Source: Actinomycetota bacterium (lineage in GTDB: Bacteria; Actinomycetota; Thermoleophilia; BMS3ABIN01). From it: DNA of 64,000 nt. This document shows positions 10,536 through 19,372 of this stretch, one piece after another (the stretch's first letter is position 1; each line of letters starts with the position of its first letter). Below the pieces are notes generated by a model. The model was not told the DNA's origin. It saw only the letters and a list, made by a program, of their open reading frames with translations, and searched no databases. A program made the translations under genes and the position numbers. The stretch covers positions 258,372-322,371 of the forward strand of contig JAMCPM010000006.1 in NCBI GenBank assembly GCA_023382335.1, in the 5' to 3' direction.

Positions 10536-10615
10536 AACCTTTCTCCCGATAGGGTTGCGGCTTTCCGGAAACGGGAAGCCGGCGGCCGCAAACTTGCTTC
10601 CCAGGAGGTGCCATC

Positions 10616-11080
10616 GTGAGTCCCACAGTGATCGGCTTCATCAAGACCAGCCTTTTGTCCCTGGCCACCGGCGTCATCCTGGGTGTGCTGATGGCGCTGC
10701 ATGTGTTGCCTCAGGCCGATGCGCCCCGGTACATCACCAGCGCCCACGCGCACATCAATCTTTTGGGAGCGGTGATGATGCTGATCTTTGGAGTCGGTTA
10801 TCACATACTGCCGCGCTTCAGCGGCCGGCCGCTGCATAACGAAAGACTTTCGAGTGTGCAGCTGTGGATCAACGTCACGGGCCTGGTGGGAATGTTCGTT
10901 GCTCTGCTGGTTGCGGCTTACTCTACCGCAGATGTCTTGCGCTATGCCGTCGCCCCGTTCGGAGCCTTATACGCACTGGGAGGCGTCATCTTCGCCTACA
11001 ACATGTGGATGACGATCTCCGGCGCCCTGCCGGCGCCGACGCCTATCAAGCCGGCGCCGAAGCCGCCGGTGAAGCCTTAG
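10616..11080 (+). CDS. COX1-like small membrane protein (haem-copper oxidase subunit I-related)
   Basis: 154-residue protein with four predicted membrane helices (about 7-27, 43-62, 79-100, 108-130). The segment AHAHINLLGAVMMLIFGVGYH, with the pattern HxH-x9-M-x7-YHxLPR, resembles short proteins related to subunit I of cbb3-type oxidases/NO reductases. Known oxidases have 12 or more helices, so this is not a complete catalytic subunit. A Pro/Ala-rich cytoplasmic tail ends the protein. GTG start with AGGAGGTG at 10603-10610. Possible roles are haem binding or respiratory assembly; the function is unproven. Confidence 0.65.
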   Translation: MSPTVIGFIKTSLLSLATGVILGVLMALHVLPQADAPRYITSAHAHINLLGAVMMLIFGVGYHILPRFSGRPLHNERLSSVQLWINVTGLVGMFVALLVAAYSTADVLRYAVAPFGALYALGGVIFAYNMWMTISGALPAPTPIKPAPKPPVKP

Positions 11081-11130
11081 GGGTTTGCCGGTGAAGCCTG
11101 AGGGTTTGCCGGTGAAGCCGTAGGGTTTAT
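11068..11130 (+). repeat. Three tandem ~21-bp units at the 3' end of the COX1-like gene
   Basis: Units start at 11068, 11090 and 11111 with the core GGTGAAGCC(n)(n)AGGGTTT. The first contains the stop codon of the COX1-like gene and the third reaches the stop of the converging DUF1858 gene. They look like a recent tandem duplication of the gene end. Confidence 0.8.
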
Positions 11131-11360
11131 TGCTTCTCCAGCAGCGCCCGGAGGTCGGCTACGACATCCTCGGCGTTGACGCCGTGCATGGTGGCACCGA
11201 AATTTATCGACTCCATGCGGATGCCGGGGCAGGTGAAACAACCATTCCCAAAATATTTTTCGATCACTTCCGCCCCGCCGGGTAGCCGTTCTACCACATC
11301 GCCGATGATGGTCTCGCCATCGATCTCAGTAATCTCGCTGGTCTCGCTCGTCTCGCTCAT
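11127..11360 (-). CDS. DUF1858 domain protein (hybrid-cluster-protein-associated disulfide family)
   Basis: 77-residue protein. It has a Ser/Glu/Thr repeat at the N-terminus (SETSETSEITEID), then a DUF1858 fold containing the redox pair in GCFTCPG and the C-terminal helix region NAEDVVADLRALLEK. The ATG at 11360 has AGGAGG immediately upstream, so the longer open frame is discarded. Members of this family occur in anaerobes beside hybrid cluster proteins and nitrosative-stress genes (family knowledge). Here it converges on the COX1-like gene. Confidence 0.85.
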   Translation of the reverse strand: MSETSETSEITEIDGETIIGDVVERLPGGAEVIEKYFGNGCFTCPGIRMESINFGATMHGVNAEDVVADLRALLEKQ

Positions 11361-11494
11361 TTCTCCTCCTTGGCACTTCCTTGGCACTGATTGTCTGCCG
11401 TTTGTCTGCTTGCTATGCATACTCAAGTCTACCCCCGCCGGGGCCAGCCAACCATGACGGGCCTCAACAGCGGATGTGATTTGGCTCATATAAA

Positions 11495-11524
11495 AGGGGC
11501 GGGCCGCTTGCGCGGCCCGCCCCT
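11495..11524 (-). terminator. Rho-independent terminator of hppA
   Basis: Perfect 13-bp GC-rich stem (11495-11507 with 11512-11524) and a 4-base loop, followed on the minus strand by TTTTATAT. It lies 40 bases beyond the hppA stop codon. Confidence 0.85.
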
Positions 11525-11563
11525 GGTGGCTCCAGTCACATCCCTTGCGGGACGCGGATTAGC

Positions 11564-13660
11564 TTATTTGTTGGTCAGGTATGGCACGATCAGCAGTGCC
11601 ACGATGTTGACGACCTTGATCATCGGGTTGATGGCCGGGCCGGCAGTATCCTTGTAGGGGTCGCCTACGGTGTCGCCGGTAACCGCGGCTGCGTGGGCGT
11701 CAGAGCCCTTGCCGCCGTATTTTCCATCCTCGATGAGTTTCTTGGCGTTATCCCAGGCGCCGCCACCGCTGGTCATGGAGATGGCAAGGAACAGGCCGGT
11801 GACGATGCTTCCCACCAGCACGCCGCCCAGCATCTCATAGCCGAGGCTCTCGGCGCCGAGGGCGCGCGGAACCAGGCCGATGATCAGCGGGGTCGCTATG
11901 GGAATGATGGCCGGCAGCATCATCTTGCGAAGGGCTGCCTTGGTGACGATGTCGACGCACTTGCCGTATTCCGGACGCCCCGTCCCTTCCATGATGCCAG
12001 GGATCTCGCGGAACTGACGGCGGACTTCTTCCACAACCATGCCGCCGGCGCTACCAACCGCTTCCATGCAGAGCGCGGCGAAGATGAACGGCAGCAGGCC
12101 GCCGATGAAGAGGCCGACGATGACCGGCGCGCTCTGGAGGGCGAAAGCCGACTTGAGAGCCTCCGGGTTGACATGCTTGCCGAGTTCGTCGGTATAGGAC
12201 GCGAACAGCACCAGGGCGGCCAGACCGGCGGAGCCGATGGCGTAACCCTTGGTGACGGCCTTGGTGGTGTTGCCCACCGCGTCGAGCGGATCGGTGATGC
12301 CGCGGACTTCCTCGGGAAGCTCGGCCATCTCGGCGATGCCGCCGGCGTTGTCGGTGATCGGCCCGTAGGAGTCGATGGCGACGACGATGCCGGTCATGGA
12401 CAGCTGCGCCATGACGGCGACAGCGATGCCGTAGAGGCCCGCCTCATAGTTGGCCAGCAGGATGCCGCCGGCGATGACGAGTACGGGCAGGGCGGTCGAT
12501 TTCATGCTGACCGCGAGGCCGGCGATGATGTTGGTCGCCGAGCCGGTCTGCGAGGCGGCCGCGATATGCTTGACCGGGCCGTACTTCGTCGCCGTGAAAT
12601 ACTCGGTGATGATGACGATGGCGCCGGTAACGACCAGGCCGATCAGGGTACAGACGTAGATGTTGCCCCAGCCGACGACCTTGCCGTCGGCCAGTTTCGG
12701 CAGAGTCCTCATGAGCCAGTAGGTCACGGGGATGAAAGCTGCGGCAGCCAGAACGCCACTGGCGATGAGGCCCTTATAGAGAGCCGCCATGATGCCGCCG
12801 CCGGCGCCGATGCGCACGGCGAAGCTGCCGATGATCGAGGCGAGAATGGAGACGCCACCGATGACCAGCGGGAACATGAGCGCCTTGTCGTTGTTCGGGA
12901 AGAGCAGCGAGCCCAGCAGCATGACAGCAACGGCCGTCACGGCGTAGGTCTCGAAGAGGTCGGCCGCCATGCCGGCGCAGTCGCCGACGTTATCGCCGAC
13001 GTTATCGGCGATGACCGCCGGGTTGCGCGGGTCGTCCTCGGGGATGCCGGCCTCGACCTTACCAACCAGGTCGGCGCCGACGTCGGCGGCCTTGGTATAG
13101 ATGCCGCCGCCGAGACGGGCGAAAACGGAAACGAGGCTGCCTCCAAAGCCGAGACCGATCAGCGCGTCAACAGCTTCCTTGGAGTTCAGGCCTCCCCACC
13201 TGGTCATGATGCCATAGTAACCGGAGACGCCCAGGAGGGCGAGCCCGACGACCAGCAGTCCGGTCACGGAACCGCCGCGGTAGGCCACGTTCATGGCCGG
13301 CTTGAGTCCGCCGCGGGCCGCCTCGGCGGTGCGCACGTTGGCGCGCACGGAAACCATCATGCCGATCCAGCCGGTTGAGGCCGAAAGAATAGCGCCTACG
13401 AGAAACGCGACGCCGGTATGCCAACCAAGGGCAATTGTCAAAATTACAAACAGCACTACCCCGACGATTGCCACCGCACGGGTCTGCCGGTTCAGGTAGG
13501 CTTTGGCGCCTTCCTGGATCGCGCCGGCGATCTCCTGCATCTTCTCATTGCCAGCAGGCAACTTGAGAACCCACATAATGAGGATGACACCGTAAACAAC
13601 CGCCGCGGCGCCGCAGGCAATGGCAATCGCCACCGCATTGTTAGATACAAAACTTTCCAA
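11564..13660 (-). CDS. hppA: Membrane-bound H+-translocating pyrophosphatase, K+-independent type
   Basis: Pumps protons with energy from pyrophosphate hydrolysis. The 698-residue, multi-helix protein carries [11 protein letters not shown] (193-203) and [12 protein letters not shown] (219-230), the catalytic pyrophosphate-Mg site. In the class-determining segment [10 protein letters not shown] (463-472), Lys467 and Thr470 occupy the positions that are Ala and usually Gly in K+-dependent enzymes. This points to the K+-independent H+ pump. TTG start at 13660 with GGAGAG upstream. It is a single-gene transcript ending at the hairpin at 11495. Such pumps help energy-limited anaerobes recover energy. 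Confidence 0.97.
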   Translation of the reverse strand: MESFVSNNAVAIAIACGAAAVVYGVILIMWVLKLPAGNEKMQEIAGAIQEGAKAYLNRQTRAVAIVGVVLFVILTIALGWHTGVAFLVGAILSASTGWIGMMVSVRANVRTAEAARGGLKPAMNVAYRGGSVTGLLVVGLALLGVSGYYGIMTRWGGLNSKEAVDALIGLGFGGSLVSVFARLGGGIYTKAADVGADLVGKVEAGIPEDDPRNPAVIADNVGDNVGDCAGMAADLFETYAVTAVAVMLLGSLLFPNNDKALMFPLVIGGVSILASIIGSFAVRIGAGGGIMAALYKGLIASGVLAAAAFIPVTYWLMRTLPKLADGKVVGWGNIYVCTLIGLVVTGAIVIITEYFTATKYGPVKHIAAASQTGSATNIIAGLAVSMKSTALPVLVIAGGILLANYEAGLYGIAVAVMAQLSMTGIVVAIDSYGPITDNAGGIAEMAELPEEVRGITDPLDAVGNTTKAVTKGYAIGSAGLAALVLFASYTDELGKHVNPEALKSAFALQSAPVIVGLFIGGLLPFIFAALCMEAVGSAGGMVVEEVRRQFREIPGIMEGTGRPEYGKCVDIVTKAALRKMMLPAIIPIATPLIIGLVPRALGAESLGYEMLGGVLVGSIVTGLFLAISMTSGGGAWDNAKKLIEDGKYGGKGSDAHAAAVTGDTVGDPYKDTAGPAINPMIKVVNIVALLIVPYLTNK

Positions 13661-13972
13661 TATCTCTCCTCTCTATTCGCGGGATACCCCCGGTTTTTTT
13701 GAACGCCCCCCTGTTCATGCTGGACTCAGGGGTGGACGCAGTCGCACTTATCAGACCGGCGCAATTTATATCAGATTGACGGGAAAAGATAAAGAAGCGG
13801 CGCTACAAATGAATCCGGATTCAAGATAAGCTACATCAGATAAATCAATAGTGAATTGCAGAATGCATCATTCATCGTGATGAAACGGGTTGGATGCGGA
13901 TCGGTTGAGGCCCGGCATGATGCCTACGGAGCGGTTCAGATGAGACTGGGCACGTGGCCCGAGGCGTGGTTG
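13661..13972. other. Intergenic region between hppA and the LysR gene
   Basis: 312 bases without a convincing gene. It holds the hppA ribosome-binding site and presumably its promoter; TATAAA near 13765-13770 on the minus strand is a weak candidate. It also has a perfect palindrome GAATCCGGATTC at 13811-13822 and a weak hairpin in the hppA leader (CCCCTG at 13708-13713 with CAGGGG at 13727-13732). Base composition is lower in GC than the flanking genes. Confidence 0.5.
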
Positions 13973-14887
13973 TTACGTAAGGTCGGGCACGAGGCCCGTG
14001 GAGCCGCCACCGGTGACCAGCAGCTCGCGGAATTTGACTGACGCGGGAGATGAGTATCTGTCGCCGACCGTGATCAGGTAGAAATCGCGCTTCAGCACGA
14101 CATCCTTGACGGCAACCTGCTTGAGGATCCGGCCTTCGAGCTGCGCGTGCACTGCTCGCCGGGAGAGCATGGAAACGCCCAGGCCGGCCGCAACGGCGGT
14201 CTTGATGGCCGAAGAATTGCCCAGCTCCATGGTCACGTTCAGTTTGGAGATCCCCTGGCGGGCGAGCGTCTCCTCGATGACGTCGCGGGTCCCGGATCCC
14301 GCCTCCCGGGTGATGAAAGGCTCCTGCATCAGCTCGTCTTTCGTGACCGCGTCGCGCTCGGCCCAGCGGTGGCGGGGACTGACGATCAGGACCAGTTCGT
14401 CCTTCTCGATCGACTCCCGCACCAGCGAGGGATTCTGCACATCGTGCTCAACGACCCCCAGCGGGAACATTCCCGCCAGTAGCTGGTCCTCGATGATCCT
14501 CGTGTTCTCCACGATCAGCGATACCTTCACTTCCGGATAGCGCTGCTTGAACTCGCCGAGGTAGAACGGCATGAGATAATTGCCCACGGTAGTGCTGGCG
14601 CCCACGTGCAGCTCGCCGCCCTTGAGGCCGCGCAGGTCGTCGAATTCCTGGTTGATCTCATCCTCGATATCGAGGATCCGCAAGGCCTTCTCGTAGAGGA
14701 TATGCCCGGGCTCGGTCAGCGTAGCCCCCTTGCTGCCGCGGTCGAAGAGAACGACGCCGTAGCGGCGCTCGAGCGCCTGGATCTGCTGGCTGACCGCGGA
14801 CTGGGACATGAACAGGTCCTCGGCCACGGCCGAAAAGTTCCCTTTGCGGGCAATCGAGCAAAATGTTCTTAGCTTGGTTAGATCCAT
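13973..14887 (-). CDS. LysR-family transcriptional regulator
   Basis: 304 residues: N-terminal winged HTH (SAVAEDLFMSQSAVSQQIQ, 19-37) and a periplasmic-binding-like effector domain beginning at GASTTVGNYLMP. The overall pattern is closest to the CysL/CbbR-like branch. The start is ATG at 14887 behind AAGG; the longer frame adds 29 unrelated residues. It is divergent from the decayed methyltransferase at 15074, with 186 bases between the starts, so its target may have been lost or it may act elsewhere. The inducer cannot be predicted. Confidence 0.92.
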   Translation of the reverse strand: MDLTKLRTFCSIARKGNFSAVAEDLFMSQSAVSQQIQALERRYGVVLFDRGSKGATLTEPGHILYEKALRILDIEDEINQEFDDLRGLKGGELHVGASTTVGNYLMPFYLGEFKQRYPEVKVSLIVENTRIIEDQLLAGMFPLGVVEHDVQNPSLVRESIEKDELVLIVSPRHRWAERDAVTKDELMQEPFITREAGSGTRDVIEETLARQGISKLNVTMELGNSSAIKTAVAAGLGVSMLSRRAVHAQLEGRILKQVAVKDVVLKRDFYLITVGDRYSSPASVKFRELLVTGGGSTGLVPDLT

Positions 14888-15027
14888 TCCCTTACCTTTA
14901 AGCAATTTATAGCTACCATTGGAATATCTTATCATACACGGGAGGCCTATTATCTTCCCGGGGAAGCATCTCACGGCAGAACCGGTGCGTCGGCCCGCAA
15001 CAAATCACCGTGCGGACGGCTTCTATA

Positions 15028-15056
15028 TTGACAGATGTAAATACATCGATTATACC
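15028..15056 (+). promoter_or_regulatory. Promoter with operator-like dyad in the spacer, upstream of the arsM remnant
   Basis: TTGACA (15028-15033), a 17-base spacer, then TATACC (15051-15056). The spacer holds a perfect dyad, GATGTA-AA-TACATC (15034-15047), placed as expected for a repressor that blocks RNA polymerase. ArsR/SmtB-type repressors commonly use such sites before arsenic genes (family knowledge). No arsR is present in the window. Confidence 0.6.
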
Positions 15057-15073
15057 GGCTGCGAGGTGAGTAA

Positions 15074-15480
15074 ATGAGTCCTGCAAGAAAGAGCAAGAAG
15101 ACCGCCCCAGCGCAGTCAGGCAACTGCTGCGACTACAAGTCGTTCCGCCGCGGTGGGATCGAAGCATTGCCGGTCGAGGACGAGCCGGTGGATGTCGTCA
15201 TCAGCAACTGCGTCATCAACCTGTCGGCTGACAAGGAGGCTGTGTTCCGGGAGATCAGGCGGGTGCTGAAGCCAGGCGGGCGGGCGGCGATCTCCGACAT
15301 CGTGCTGCTGAAAGAACTGCCGGAGCCGGTCCGTAAAAGCATCGCCGCCTACACCGGCCGCTTCGGCGGCGCCGTCAAAGCGGCCGAGTACCGGCGCATG
15401 ATGGAAGCGGCCTGGTCATGGGTGAAGACACAAAGCTGTTTAAGCATATCGCCAGCGCCAGGATATCGGCCCGCAAATAG
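15074..15480 (+). pseudogene. arsM: Decayed arsenite S-adenosylmethyltransferase (arsM remnant)
   Basis: The reading frame from the ATG at 15074 (ribosome-binding site GAGGTG at 15063-15068) keeps a Cys-Cys pair (GNCCDY) and then jumps to the ArsM core (IEALPVEDEPVDVVISNCVINLS ... RVLKPGGRAAISDIV). The Rossmann SAM-binding glycine motif and roughly 100 residues are missing between these parts. A second deletion with frameshift follows YRRMMEAA. The expected C-terminus (HIASARISARK, stop at 15478-15480) resumes in another frame at 15421. A protein of about 138 residues could still be made, but it lacks the cofactor site. Confidence 0.8.
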
Positions 15481-15589
15481 AACAGCGTAGAACAGCAGGG
15501 AGCCGGCCGGGGGCTGGCGCCGAGACCGGAATATGTTGATAATATCGGTGGGACCGCGACCGGTCCATCCCCACAAACCTGGAGGCGCG

Positions 15590-16384
15590 TTGCTTCGCCG
15601 ATTCATTCCATTCACGATGCTGGCTGCCTTGCTTGCCGCGGCGGCGATTCTGACGGCGGGCTGCAACGAGCGCGAGACCCGTACCTATCCTATCTGGCAA
15701 CCCGACGCGGTGCCGCCGGCAAAGGTCTATTCGACTTCGCCGGAATCGACCAGCGAGTTGCTTAAAGATTCAAGCGACGCCATCAGGGCCATGTACCCTT
15801 CGACTGAAGGCGTCCACTTCACACTCGACTCACAGACGACCGGTGCAGCAACGCCGCTCAGCTGGCGCGCCGAGGGCGATATGAACTTTCCCGACCGCGT
15901 CAAGATGACCACCAAGAGCTTTCTGGCGGCCGGGCAGGTGGCCGAGGAGGTCATCGACACCGGCGGCCAGGCTTATGTGCGCTCGGGGCCGGACGACGCC
16001 TGGCACCACGGCACACCACAGCTGCCGGCGCCGGATCCACAGTTCATAGCCAACTATCTGGACTTCTCCCGCAGCTCCCGAAATTTCGGCCAGGAATCGC
16101 TGGCCGGCCAGAATACCTGGCATGTGCAAGTCGACGTCGACATGGCGATGCTGGCCTCAGAAGCCCTCAATCGCACCACGGATCAGGCGGAAGCCCAACG
16201 GCTTGAGTCTATGAAATCCGATACCGTCACCGTCGATTTCTGGATCGGGAACGATGACCGCCTGCCCTATCAGATGGTGGTCAGGACGCTCGATCCCGCA
16301 ACCGGCCAGACCGCACAGCAGACTTTCATCTTCTCCAGCTGGAAGGAGCACGCTGCCATAGCCAGGCCGTGCGTCGACTGCTAG
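15590..16384 (+). CDS. Lipoprotein of the LolA/LppX-like type
   Basis: 264 residues from a TTG start at 15590 with GGAGG at 15581-15585. A type II signal peptide precedes the lipobox LTAGC (Cys25). The rest is a secreted domain with alternating beta-strand pattern (ALSW-type threonine-rich strands, DKTWHVQVDVD-like segment near 180) resembling the LolA-fold lipid-binding lipoproteins of Actinobacteria and Firmicutes. It ends in CVDC. It could bind lipid or serve as an envelope sensor; substrate unknown. No operon partner on this strand. Confidence 0.7.
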   Translation: MLRRFIPFTMLAALLAAAAILTAGCNERETRTYPIWQPDAVPPAKVYSTSPESTSELLKDSSDAIRAMYPSTEGVHFTLDSQTTGAATPLSWRAEGDMNFPDRVKMTTKSFLAAGQVAEEVIDTGGQAYVRSGPDDAWHHGTPQLPAPDPQFIANYLDFSRSSRNFGQESLAGQNTWHVQVDVDMAMLASEALNRTTDQAEAQRLESMKSDTVTVDFWIGNDDRLPYQMVVRTLDPATGQTAQQTFIFSSWKEHAAIARPCVDC

Positions 16385-16385
16385 G

Positions 16386-17381
16386 TCAGGATTTCCAGCC
16401 GTGATAACTGGTATTGAGAAGTGCCACGAATTCGTCGGTCGCCTTCTGCAATCCCGGCCCGGCAGGATGGCTGTCTTCCACTCCGTAAGCGGAGAAGTTG
16501 CCGCCGCTGGCGGTCAGGACGTCAAAGAGATCGAAGACGACGACGTTCTTGTGGGGATAATCGTCGAGCCAGTCGTCGGCAAGCCAGCGGCTGAGCGCGC
16601 GTGCATTGGCGGCCGCTTCCGGGGTCGTTTCGGCTTCGATAAGCGGCGGCGATGTCACCACCACGAACAGCTTGTCCTGGCGGGTGGCGAAATATCCCAG
16701 CAGATCGTTGTAGATTCCCTTGGCGTTGCCTACGGTCTGGAATTCAGAGCCGCTGCCCTGTCCCCTCAGAGGGTTGGCGGCGCCGGTCGCCGGGTCGTTG
16801 GGGCTGCCGCCCAGCGCGGAGTTGGTGAAACAGGACTTGATCACCACGATCTCGTTTTCGCCATCGGGAGCGCGGGCCGGCCGCGAATAAGGCGATCCCG
16901 TATTCTCACCGTTCTCGGTATATAACGCCTGCAGGTACGGCTGCCGGTTCGGGCCCGCAAACCAGTTGTACAGATAGCCGATATCGGTATGGTCGCCGAT
17001 TGTCTCGGAGCCCGTGTCAACATCCGGCGGCCCCCAGCCGTAGTTGGTATCGCTGACGAAATAGTTGCCATCCTTCAGCGCCTTGCCCAGGCCTCCCTTG
17101 GTGTCATCCAGCCAGTCCTCGCCGACGGAATGATGGATAAAAACAAGTCGCGCCGTATGACTGGTTGGAACATCACCGGTAGTGGATGACCTGGTGGATT
17201 CAGCCATCAGCGCGGCGGGGTTGGGAGCTTCGGAGGAACTGGCGCCGGCAGGAGCGGAATTATCGTTGCCGCCGCAGCCAGACAAAAAAGAAATCAGAAG
17301 GAAAAGCGGAAGGATCGAGAGAACAGAAATCAGCCTCGCGTCAAACGCGCGGCCAGAAGACCTCCCCCCGCAAACCACCAC
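16386..17381 (-). CDS. Lipoprotein with an SGNH-hydrolase-like domain
   Basis: About 331 residues. A hydrophobic signal segment ends in the lipobox FLSGC (Cys36 from this start), followed by a Ser/Ala/Pro/Asn linker and a globular domain. The FIHHSVGEDWL segment and the C-terminal DSHPAGPGLQKATDEF resemble SGNH/GDSL-like proteins, in which a Ser and an Asp-x-x-His close the active site. The start is uncertain: GTG codons at 17381 and 17378 are proposed because upstream codons look non-coding and a separate small ORF ends at 17405. It converges on the lipoprotein gene at 15590; the stop codons are almost adjacent. Confidence 0.65.
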   Translation of the reverse strand: MVVCGGRSSGRAFDARLISVLSILPLFLLISFLSGCGGNDNSAPAGASSSEAPNPAALMAESTRSSTTGDVPTSHTARLVFIHHSVGEDWLDDTKGGLGKALKDGNYFVSDTNYGWGPPDVDTGSETIGDHTDIGYLYNWFAGPNRQPYLQALYTENGENTGSPYSRPARAPDGENEIVVIKSCFTNSALGGSPNDPATGAANPLRGQGSGSEFQTVGNAKGIYNDLLGYFATRQDKLFVVVTSPPLIEAETTPEAAANARALSRWLADDWLDDYPHKNVVVFDLFDVLTASGGNFSAYGVEDSHPAGPGLQKATDEFVALLNTSYHGWKS

Positions 17382-17404
17382 ATGGCGTGCTGTCAATTCG
17401 CGCT

Positions 17405-17506
17405 TTAAGAGAACGCCCAGTATAGCACCAGGCCCAGCAGAGCCCAGCTCAGCAGCAGCCACACGGCCAGGATGAGGAAAGAACCGAAATGCGTCAGTCT
17501 CTCCAT
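17405..17506 (-). CDS. Putative 33-residue single-pass membrane protein
   Basis: Frame MERLTHFGSFLILAVWLLLS... ending WAFS, one strong membrane helix (about residues 8-30) after a short positive N-terminus. GAGG lies 8 bases before the ATG at 17506; a second in-frame ATG is at 17521. It ends 24 bases before the lipoprotein gene on the same strand. Too short for family assignment; resembles small CydX/CcoQ-like or regulatory membrane peptides only in form. Confidence 0.5.
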   Translation of the reverse strand: MERLTHFGSFLILAVWLLLSWALLGLVLYWAFS

Positions 17507-17652
17507 GCCATACCTCGTCATGCTGATGTGGCTTACCCATAATGCTTCTACTTAATCAAAGACCCGTCACTCTCCTGCGATAAAGCAACAAAACTATATT
17601 CCAAATATTTCTCCCGTTCAAGTGCCGGGATTTATGTCACCCTGAACGTTAT

Positions 17653-17748
17653 TCATGCCTGACCGTTACCCATCATCTGCTTCTTGATAACATCTCTTCG
17701 CGGATGTTGAGCACGTTGTTTTTCGAGGGCATCCCGCAGGCAGATCAT
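17653..17748 (-). CDS. Putative 31-residue ORF coupled to truA
   Basis: The ATG at 17748 overlaps the truA stop as ATGA. The product is hydrophilic and basic, with RDALEKQRAQHPRRDVIKKQ in its middle. No family is recognised. Coupling is the only evidence, and it may be a chance frame in the 204-base truA-lipoprotein gap. Confidence 0.25.
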   Translation of the reverse strand: MICLRDALEKQRAQHPRRDVIKKQMMGNGQA

Positions 17749-18536
17749 TCCACCGCATATTCGACGGACTCCAGGAAAAGGCCCTGCGCGGGAGCGGTTT
17801 CTCCCGCGGCCGGCCTGCCGGCTCCCGCCAGCAGTGCGGGCAGGCCAGAGAGAGGCCGGTAGGCGCGGCCGATCTCGAGCATCGTGCCGACCAGCACCCT
17901 GACCATGCTGCGCAGGAAACCGGAGGCGCTGATCCTGTAAACGAGCAGATCGCCCTCGCGGTTCCATTCCGATATTTTGACATCGCGCTCGAAGTCAGTG
18001 TGCTCGGTGACCGTCGGCGTGAATGCCGTGAAATCGTGCCGGCCGCGAATCAGGGAGGCGGCCTCGTTTAGAAGCCCCTGATCGAGCTTCCCCGGAAAGT
18101 AGTTGACGTACCTTCCTCGAAACGGTGAAGGATATGCGCGGTTAAGAACCTGGTATGCATATGTTCTGGAGACGGCGCCGTAGCGGGCATCGAAGTCCGG
18201 CGAAGCCGGCGCCGCGCGAGTGATGACCACTCCCGCGGGCAGCAACTGGTTGGCGGAGCGCCTCAGCTTGCCCATGTCGGGAGCGGGATCGGCGCGCTGC
18301 CCGGGGCCGTTCCCGGAGCTCTTCTCAAAGCGGGGCTCGATGTGGAAGCTGGCCACCTGTCCGCGAGCGTGCACGCCGGCATCGGTGCGCCCGGCAACCG
18401 ACAGGGAGATGTCCTGCTGCAGGATGCGCCCGAGGGCGTCTTCAAGGGCGCCCTCGATGCTGGGCAGCCCGGGCTGCCTGGCCCATCCCGCAAAGCCGGT
18501 GCCGTCGTATTCGATGTCGAGTCTGATATTTGTCAA
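17745..18536 (-). CDS. truA: tRNA pseudouridine(38-40) synthase
   Basis: Isomerises uridines 38-40 in tRNA anticodon arms. The catalytic aspartate sits in GRTDAGVHARGQVASF (near residues 48-63), preceded by YDGTGFAGWARQP at 10-22 and followed by RTYAYQVLN. The 263-residue length is normal for TruA. TTG start at 18536 with AGGA upstream, 35 bases after ecfT. Position after the ECF transporter genes is common, but the usual rplM-rpsI pair does not follow. Confidence 0.95.
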   Translation of the reverse strand: MTNIRLDIEYDGTGFAGWARQPGLPSIEGALEDALGRILQQDISLSVAGRTDAGVHARGQVASFHIEPRFEKSSGNGPGQRADPAPDMGKLRRSANQLLPAGVVITRAAPASPDFDARYGAVSRTYAYQVLNRAYPSPFRGRYVNYFPGKLDQGLLNEAASLIRGRHDFTAFTPTVTEHTDFERDVKISEWNREGDLLVYRISASGFLRSMVRVLVGTMLEIGRAYRPLSGLPALLAGAGRPAAGETAPAQGLFLESVEYAVE

Positions 18537-18571
18537 TTATCCTGATCCTTGGTGTAGCTTCCAGGCGGCGG

Positions 18572-19372
18572 TCAAAACCTGCCGATCCATAACGATACCG
18601 CCAGCAGGGCCGCCAGCGCCAGGCCGAAGAGGGCATCGCCGCGGCCGAAGGCCAGCTTTCGCCGGACCGTGCGTCCCCGTCCGCCGCGCCAGCAGCGCGA
18701 CTCCATGGCGACCGCCAGTTCGTCGGCATGGCGGAAGCTGGTCACGAACAGGGGTATCAGCACCGGCAGGATGCCCCTTGCGCGCGCCAGCGGCCCTCCC
18801 GAAGCGGCCAGTGCGCCGCGCGCCTTCTGCGCCTTGACGATGCGGTCGGTCTCCATGACCAGAGTGGGGATGAACCTGAGAGCGATCGTCATGGTCAGGG
18901 CCAGTTCATAGACCGGGATCCTGATTCTGGCGAAGGGCGACATCAACCTTCCCATGGCGTCGGTCAGCAACACCGGCGGCGTCGTGAAAGTCAGGATCGA
19001 ACCTGAAAGAATCAGCAATAACAGCCTGATGACAAGAAACGCCCCGTGGACCACGCCCTCGCGGTAGAAAGGCAGCGGCCCCAGCCGCCCCAGCTCCTGG
19101 CCGCCGGTAAGGAATACCTGGAAGAGGAAGGTAAAGGCGATCAGCAGCAGCACCGGCCTGACCCCGCGCCAGAGCCATGCGGGCGGGACTCCTGCCAGGG
19201 CGATGCCCGCAGCCAGGCCCGCGGCCAGCAGCGCCAGGCTGCCGAATCCGTCTACCAGAAACAGCACGATCACATAAGCGCTTACGGCCAGGATCTTTGT
19301 CCGGGGGTCAGCCCGATGGAAGAACGAGCTTCCCGGGTAGTACTGCGTGGCGATCATGTTGTTCAACTTCAT
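18572..19372 (-). CDS. ecfT: ECF transporter transmembrane coupling subunit
   Basis: Scaffold of group II ECF vitamin/metal transporters, which couples the two ATPases to exchangeable S-components. 266 residues with about five membrane helices. The AMESRCWRGGRGRT segment near residues 225-240 carries the coupling-helix Ala-x-x-Arg-x pattern, with Cys in place of the usual Gly. The ATG at 19372 is the last of three successive ATGA stop-start overlaps (see 19369-19421). No S-component gene is in the window. Confidence 0.94.
   Translation of the reverse strand: MKLNNMIATQYYPGSSFFHRADPRTKILAVSAYVIVLFLVDGFGSLALLAAGLAAGIALAGVPPAWLWRGVRPVLLLIAFTFLFQVFLTGGQELGRLGPLPFYREGVVHGAFLVIRLLLLILSGSILTFTTPPVLLTDAMGRLMSPFARIRIPVYELALTMTIALRFIPTLVMETDRIVKAQKARGALAASGGPLARARGILPVLIPLFVTSFRHADELAVAMESRCWRGGRGRTVRRKLAFGRGDALFGLALAALLAVSLWIGRF

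Noticed and set aside
11693-13378. 561-residue plus-strand ORF
   Set aside because: It is exactly antisense to hppA, has an Asp/Gly/Arg/His-rich composition typical of GC-rich shadow frames and matches no family.
14888-15027. LysR promoter in the divergent gap
   Set aside because: TATGAT and TATAAA candidates exist but none has a matching -35 or a convincing T-N11-A operator.
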